The position numbers and the translations under genes were made by a program. A stretch of 64,000 nucleotides of DNA from Paramecium tetraurelia (lineage: Eukaryota > Ciliophora > Oligohymenophorea > Peniculida > Parameciidae), in contig NW_001799626.1 of assembly GCF_000165425.1 (NCBI RefSeq), positions 265,317-329,316 on the forward strand, given 5' to 3'. Shown in pieces: positions 58,452 to 64,000 of the stretch; the stretch's first letter is position 1; every line of letters starts with the position of its first letter. The notes beneath the pieces are model-generated. The model had not been told where the DNA came from and ran no database searches. It saw only the letters and a program-made list of their open reading frames with translations.

Positions 58452-59763
58452 ATGAAATCAACCAAAGCCAGACAAGTTACAAATTCATCTCTAATTGAAA
58501 CTACACTGAACAATTAGAGTATTTCTTCTCGCAAGGTTGTTAAATTGCCATACTTATACACAAAGCATAATCAAGTTCTCTCTACATCAAGGAAACTCCT
58601 ATTAGAAGAGAATTCTGTGACTATTCAGTTAAATACTTAGAAAAGAGAGTTGCTAAAACTCATTTATGATAGATAGTTAGATGAAGCTATAGATAGTAAG
58701 TCATTCTTACAATAGTGTAGCGACAAGAAAATTAGTTTAGTAATGTATAGCCTATGATCTGAATATATTTGGTAAATCGCTTCATATACTGGCAGATATG
58801 TATATATCCAACAGAGAATTTGCGAATGGCTTGTATATTTACAACGTACTTAGAGTTTTGGCTGACGTTTAAAACAATTAAACTCTAAAGATTGATGCAC
58901 TAATTCAAATGGGAGATTTGTGTAAACTATAATAATAGTATCAACTCAGTAAGATATTTCTGAAGAAGGCTCTCTAATATGTTTGGTATTAGAATGACAC
59001 GGAAAATGAAGCAACAATATATGATTATTTTGGGGTTCTTTATTATGTGTAAGGAGAATTAAGATTGGCCAAAGAATATCATGACAGGGCCATGAATTTT
59101 ATTAAAGAATCTAATGATAGTGCTGCACGTAAACATGGAATCGAATATGTAAAGAGTTACATTAAAAGAATTAATTACTAATCTTAAGTCATGAATAATA
59201 TGGTATTGTCTAAACTAGGATTGATCTAAGGAAATGAAACAGAAATTAAATTAACTACACTTCTAGATTTCAATATTTTGACAGAATAAATTTTATAGGA
59301 TTACGAATTTCAAGTGGAAATGTCAACACCTAATAGGCCACAAAGATGTATCACTAAGAATGGAGTACTACAAAATGATGTTGATATGTTTGAAAATGTG
59401 AAAGAATTGCATGAACGATAAAAGAAAAGAAAATTCTTTGAAAAAAAAATACCAGTAATGCATTTAACTAGATCTGTATTTAAATAAACTATTGAAGAGT
59501 AACTTGAATAGCGAATGAAAACAAATAAATAAAAAAATGTATATGTATAATCTTTTCATTAGTCTGTTGATGAATTTAAGAAGTAGTTGCAAAAATTTCA
59601 TACTTATAAAAACTTTCCTGAAAAATTAGAAAAGGTCAACATAAATCATCTCTCTCCAAATAGAAATCTTATAGGTTTCAAATATAGTTTTAAACCTATG
59701 AGACATTAATTGCTAGATTTATTTGGTGAGATTGAGTAATATATGTATTTACATTCATCTTGA
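58452..59763 (+). CDS. TPR-like helical repeat protein, 430 aa
   Basis: A 19-nt intron at 58717-58735, among the shortest in the window, restores the frame (431 codons). The middle (S-L-H-I-L-A-D-M-Y, A-N-G-L-Y-I-Y-N-V-L-R-V, M-G-D-L-C-K-L-Q-Q-Q-Y, F-G-V-L-Y-Y-V-Q-G-E-L-R-L-A-K-E-Y-H-D-R-A) shows the paired helices of tetratricopeptide repeats. The C-terminal third is basic and less ordered. Such proteins mediate protein contacts, often in ciliary transport; no specific orthologue is claimed. Confidence 0.7.
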
Positions 59764-59987
59764 TTTTTATACATTATCATTAATTACTTCATAAATAATT
59801 TTATTCATATTTTGAATTAATAGCAATAATTTGAAATAGTTTAATCAAATTTTATAATTGATCATTCCCTCTATTCTTTAGAATATATTTAATTGATTTG
59901 AATTATCACCTATTCTTTTTGATTTTTATTCAGATGTAATCTAGAAAATGAATGAGTGTCTATTATATTAAATATTTAATTTTGGAT

Positions 59988-60704
59988 ATGAGAAGATTAA
60001 TTGTCAACCAAACAAGAAGCAAGACAGTTGCAGCTCGTCCAAGTGCTAATCTGGATAGGATCAATAAATGGTTGTAAACTCTTACTGCTAAAGCCAATAC
60101 ATTAGAGAGCAGATTTTACACATCATAATTAAGTTCCTTGTTTAATTTCTATTCAAAACCTACCACAGGTGCCGCTCAAGTATTAGCTTAATTCAATGAT
60201 AGGAAATTGATTGGAATTACTGGAAAGAATAAATCACAACAGAAGGATTAGTTGATAAGGTGTAAAAGGGTCATGAGACTCTCCTTAATAAAGAATTTGA
60301 TGTTGAACGTATTTGTCATCAAGTTGTTTCCAGTTAAAGCAAAGAATTAGAAGACTTAGAAAATGAGCTTACTTTCCACAGCGCTGTTTGGAGCAATTAC
60401 TATTTGGATTAACATTTGGCTTTACTCGATTTAGAGTAATATGGAGACAGAAATAGTTACGTCAGTACTCTAATTAAATTTATGCATAGTTCATGAGGAT
60501 TACGATTTCTATCCTGGATTAGAAGCAGATTTAGAAGAATTAACAGAAACTCATAATTGGATTCCAGGATCAAAGGATGACATCAACTTGAAGGGTTACA
60601 TGGTATCCCAATTCTAATGGGGAAAGAAGATCATCTCATTCTATAGACATCCTTGTGATGACTTTAAAGCAGCAAGAGGTACCAAAAATATCTTGGGTAG
60701 ATGA
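59988..60704 (+). CDS. Mitochondrial ATP synthase subunit d-like
   Basis: 222 residues after introns at 60180-60202 and 60465-60489 (exactly 223 codons). The N-terminus M-R-R-L-I-V-N-Q-T-R-S-K is a good mitochondrial presequence. The core has E-I-D-W-N-Y-W-K-E-Q-I and G-L-V-D-K-V-Q-K, which match the A-I-D-W-x-x-Y/W-K and G-L-V-D signatures of the F1Fo peripheral-stalk subunit d. The C-terminal part (W-S-N-Y-Y-L-D, D-Y-D-F-Y-P-G) is longer and ciliate-specific as far as I can tell. Role: stator of mitochondrial ATP synthase. Confidence 0.7.
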
Positions 60705-61299
60705 GATTTATACATGCAAAATATTTTAAAAACAATATTAATCAAAACAATAATATGCTTTATACAATATTTATCTAAATAAAATGCTACATATTTTGAT
60801 TAAGAATTATTTTGCACAAGTACTTTAATCAAATTAGCTATTTCCATTAAATCCTTATTTTATTTACTCATTCTTTATATTTTTGAATCTGAACTAACTA
60901 AATTAAATTAATTCACTTCTTATTTGTGTCATCACTGATTAATTTGATTTTTAGAAGAATTTAAATAGGAATAATTTTTTTATTAGCTCATATTTCACTT
61001 AAATATTCAAGATAAGTATTAAAACCGTATTTTTTATTTTAATCGTTTCTTATATAATAATTTATCTGTATATTATATGTAAATATATTTTCAATAGAAT
61101 GATAATTATATTTTATACAATGATCATTTAAATTCAAATTGGTTCTTCAAATCATAAATCATAATAAATCAATAAGAAGAAATTGTTTTCAACTATGATA
61201 TATAAAGACGAAAATTCTATGATTCTGATCAAAAATGTTGTAAATCATTTAAGGTTCTATGGAATGCTGCAAAATTTTATAATAATTGAATTAATTATG
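60705..61299. other. Convergent AT-rich intergenic region
   Basis: About 595 bp between the ends of the ATP synthase-like gene and the E2F gene. Extremely AT-rich; no gene or signal recognised. Confidence 0.55.
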
Positions 61300-62034
61300 T
61301 CATTTCTATTTCCTATCATATTCGATTGGATAATTTTCATCTTAACAAATGAAGACTTGAATTTCATTATTTTAACCCTGCACTTTCGAGCTATTTAAGT
61401 AGACTTAATAAGGATATTCAGGATTATTTTCCAATACGGTTTCTACTAATGTGCCTTTAGGAGCAGTAATAATAAATAAAGTTTCACCTTTATGATCAAT
61501 TTACTAACTTTTGGAGAGCTCCTTAAAGTCCTCTTAGGTTAGAAATGTGTATTTAGCGATTTCAGGTTCGGTCTGAAACTTGTCTTATAGATTTTTTTAT
61601 AAGTGCTCAATCCAAAAATCGTATGTTTTTTCTTCATTTTACAGTTATTCCAATTCTTATTTAATCTATTAGAGCTCTGTTTCCAGTTATGGATTATCAG
61701 TGGCACCTACCCATTTAATTTTGTTTTTTGAGATTTTTTCAATGTAACCTATTCCTTCTAATACATTTGTTATATCGTATATTCTTCTCTTCTGAACTCC
61801 TAAATCGTTGACAGCCATATTCAAATCAATTGTAAGATCATTTGAATTTTGGATAAGTTCAACAAATTTTTTAGTTAAGACAGATAAAGAATTATCATGT
61901 CTTGTTTTTAACTTTCCACTACTCTTTAATTCTTCATCATTAGATTCATTGAAGGAATCCTCATCATTAGAGTACTCTTGTTGTCTAATTTTGTTTTCCG
62001 ATTCCAATTTGATTTATTTTCGCTTCGAATTCAT
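61300..62034 (-). CDS. E2F-type transcription factor
   Basis: An intronless 244-residue protein from ATG 62034-62032. After a short acidic N-terminus it has the E2F winged-helix DNA-binding domain: [24 protein letters not shown], then the diagnostic [20 protein letters not shown] and N-K-I-K-W-V-G. A leucine-rich coiled coil for dimerisation with DP follows, then a marked-box-like region ([12 protein letters not shown]). E2F factors drive S-phase genes. No pocket-protein-binding tail is evident, but the protein ends in acidic residues. Confidence 0.92.
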
Positions 62035-62925
62035 GCAATTATTAATTAATTTTTCACGATTTAAGAACCTCCAATATATATCTTCTTTTAAAATCAAACA
62101 AATAACTAAGTGAAAATAGTTGAGTAATCCATCAAATAAATCTGGAGGATTAAGACTAAATTGCTTACACTTATAATATTATGAATTTATATATCTATAA
62201 TTTTAATAATATTTTACAAATTAAATAAAACCCAAGTCATAATATACCTTTTCAAATTAAATATAGAGTATTAATTAGGGAAATAAAGAGATATTCCTCT
62301 TATTTTCAATGGCAAATTACATTTAAGGCTTTTTTATTATTGAAATGCTAATAATATGTCTCTACTAAACTAGTAAATAAATCATATATTAATATAACTT
62401 GAATAAGGGAGATTTAAGTTTACCCATTTTCTTTAATTGTAGTTTTTATTATATGATTTATTATCATACTTCATCATCTAATCATTTTCTTTAATTTTGT
62501 TTTTACAATTAATTAACTGCAAACATCATTAAATAACTTAAAAATTATATTATGATCTCGATAGATATAGAGGTAATAAAATGAGAAACCAATAATAGCA
62601 TTTTTTCAAGATCAACCATGAGAATTAATTGGTTGTTAATGATATTATGTGTAATATAGATTAATAAATTTATAGTATATTTAAATAAATAGTAAAAATT
62701 ATTTTAAAAAATAATTGACGAATTTACATTTAAAATTATTTAAATTTGATCATCAAAATTATAGAAAAAGTGAAATGAATATGTTGTTTAGTTATACTGA
62801 ATGAATTTTAAGAGGAACTTTAAGTAGATGGTTACCAGTTTTTCAATTAGATAGAAGAGATGACTTGAATTTCAGATTTTATAATTCAATTAATCAAGTG
62901 TATTATATATTTAATAAATAATATC
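62035..62925. other. Long AT-rich intergenic region
   Basis: Nearly 900 bp between divergent starts at 62034 and 62926. No convincing open frame or RNA gene seen; contains the promoters of both neighbours. Confidence 0.5.
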
Positions 62926-64000
62926 ATGATCCATCTATTGAGCATGATCTTGATAATGAACCGAGGTAAATGTCAAGTGACCCTGAACATGAGTGAGAAT
63001 TAAAATTGGACAGCGAGTTTCGAAACTTCAAGAAATATTACTTTTTAAGTTACATCTCTTCCTAATAAGTATTGTTACGTTACCATAGAGCTATAAGATA
63101 GGGATCCTAATTTTTAATTAGTTGCAGACTATTAATTTAAACCTAATCCTGGGTTATTATCAACATATAAACAAGGGGAAAAAATTGATAGAATAAGGTA
63201 AAAATTCTATTCTATTTAGTTAATTGGAAAATAGGAGAACTAGATTTCTAAAGTTGAAAAGAAACAGAGGAATTATCTATATTTCCTGTCTCACTAATAA
63301 ACAGAATAATTCATTTAAAATAAAAATCACTGCCAAAGATTAAGAGCAATGTGACAACGAATGTAGTTTAAATGGGTTTTGCTAGGTAATACTATTGTAA
63401 TAAAAGAGTGAAGGATGTGTTTGTTTGAATTCGTTTATTGGGAATGATTGCCATCAATTATCTGAGAAGATAGTTTCAAGATCAATAAAAGATGTGGAAT
63501 TTTTTAATACTGAAACAATAAAGTACTTCTCAATCGATCTCTATGATTCATTAGGAAAAGATTTGAGGCTGGAATTTGAAGTAATTATAGTTATTTTGAA
63601 ATCTAGTCTGAATGTGAGGATTGGCTGGCTATTATAATTTATAAAACTAAAGCTCTTATTAATCCGAAGGATAGTAACAATAGCAAATATAGTTAAATAT
63701 TCAATATCACGGGAGGACATGGAACAATTTTAACATAAATTCCCATTAATTTGCCAGAATCATAAAGATTTCTATTGTTTGCTGTTTTCAAATCGAAGTC
63801 TTATTAAGATACGAATCATTTATAAATTGGATTTAATTACCACTCTTATTCCCCTGATGAAGACGGTTAAGATAGTGCTTTTTTAGCCTCCATTATTATC
63901 CCATGTATTCTTGGGCCAATATTGCTGTTTATCTTGATAAAAATGGGTTTGAAACGGTATAGTAATCCAGGGAATTTAATTTTTCCATTCCAAAATCATA
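62926..64000 (+). CDS. EGF-domain single-pass membrane protein (3' end cut by window)
   Basis: Open from ATG 62926 to the window edge with introns at 63198-63219, 63386-63406 and 63581-63606. It begins with a signal-like segment (M-I-H-L-L-S-M-I-L-I-M). A beta-rich ectodomain follows (C-Q-V-T-L-N, C-Y-V-T-I-E-L), then one EGF-like module (C-D-N-E-C-S-L-N-G-F-C and C-V-C-L-N-S-F-I-G-N-D-C) interrupted by the second intron, another ectodomain region, and a membrane segment (I-I-I-P-C-I-L-G-P-I-L-L-F-I-L) near 63890-63945 with a short cytoplasmic start. Likely a cell-surface protein; ligand unknown. Confidence 0.7.

Noticed and set aside
1-64000. tRNA, rRNA, CRISPR, insertion sequences, telomere repeats
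   Set aside because: I looked for T-loop-like motifs, repeat-spacer arrays, terminal inverted repeats with transposase and G4T2/G3T3 arrays and found none I could support.

Overview
This window is somatic (macronuclear) DNA of a ciliate, most likely a Paramecium species. Three things in the sequence show it. TAA and TAG occur throughout conserved protein domains where glutamine is expected, and only TGA ends genes. Almost every conserved gene is cut by very short GT..AG introns, mostly 19-34 nt, and removing them restores the reading frame. Genes are packed on both strands of very AT-rich DNA with gaps of tens to a few hundred bases. All coordinates below were read by hand under that code (TAA/TAG = Gln, TGA = stop); no database search was run.

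Layout: 1-4532 holds a cluster of P-loop GTPase genes (GIMAP/AIG1-like) with coiled-coil tails, two of which end in a CaaX-like CQLI, beside the end of a related coiled-coil gene. 5059-13587 holds a small coiled-coil gene, an ABHD17-type hydrolase, a Kelch-PP1 (PPKL/BSU1-type) protein with a degenerate active site, a coiled-coil protein, an unknown protein, a decayed gene and a PP2C phosphatase. 14230-21655 holds a small frameshifted gene, a MUL1/GIDE-like membrane protein, a 44-residue membrane microprotein, a cytochrome b5-domain protein, a VAMP7-like R-SNARE, a large coiled-coil protein with a C2-like head, a DUF167 protein and a SANT-like protein. 21700-28324 holds a U1A/U2B''-type snRNP protein, a cGMP-dependent protein kinase and an EF-hand protein.

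28393-34911 is one intronless 6.5 kb gene for a 2172-residue cysteine-rich surface-antigen-type protein (PSA repeats). 35-46 kb holds small unknown genes, a CDK-like kinase, an ANTH-like protein, a hybrid histidine-kinase-like sensor, XAP5/FAM50 and four small lysine/glutamine-rich genes. 46-56.8 kb holds RBX1, ornithine aminotransferase, a Spen-family protein (3 RRM + polyQ + SPOC), a WD40 protein, a MORN protein and an unknown protein. 57-64 kb holds an LRR protein, a TPR-like protein, a mitochondrial ATP synthase d-like subunit, an E2F factor and the start of an EGF-type membrane protein.

The genes do not form operons; function is mixed, with many signalling parts (phosphatases, PKG, histidine kinase, CDK, GTPases) and membrane or cortical proteins. 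Two cross-cutting observations matter for users. First, several otherwise intact genes contain single-base shifts lying in short homopolymers (most often an extra G), which looks like assembly error but would be biologically interesting if real. Second, neighbouring genes can be extremely tight: start codons 7 bp apart at 10590/10598, stop codons overlapping by 8 bp at 9459/9466.
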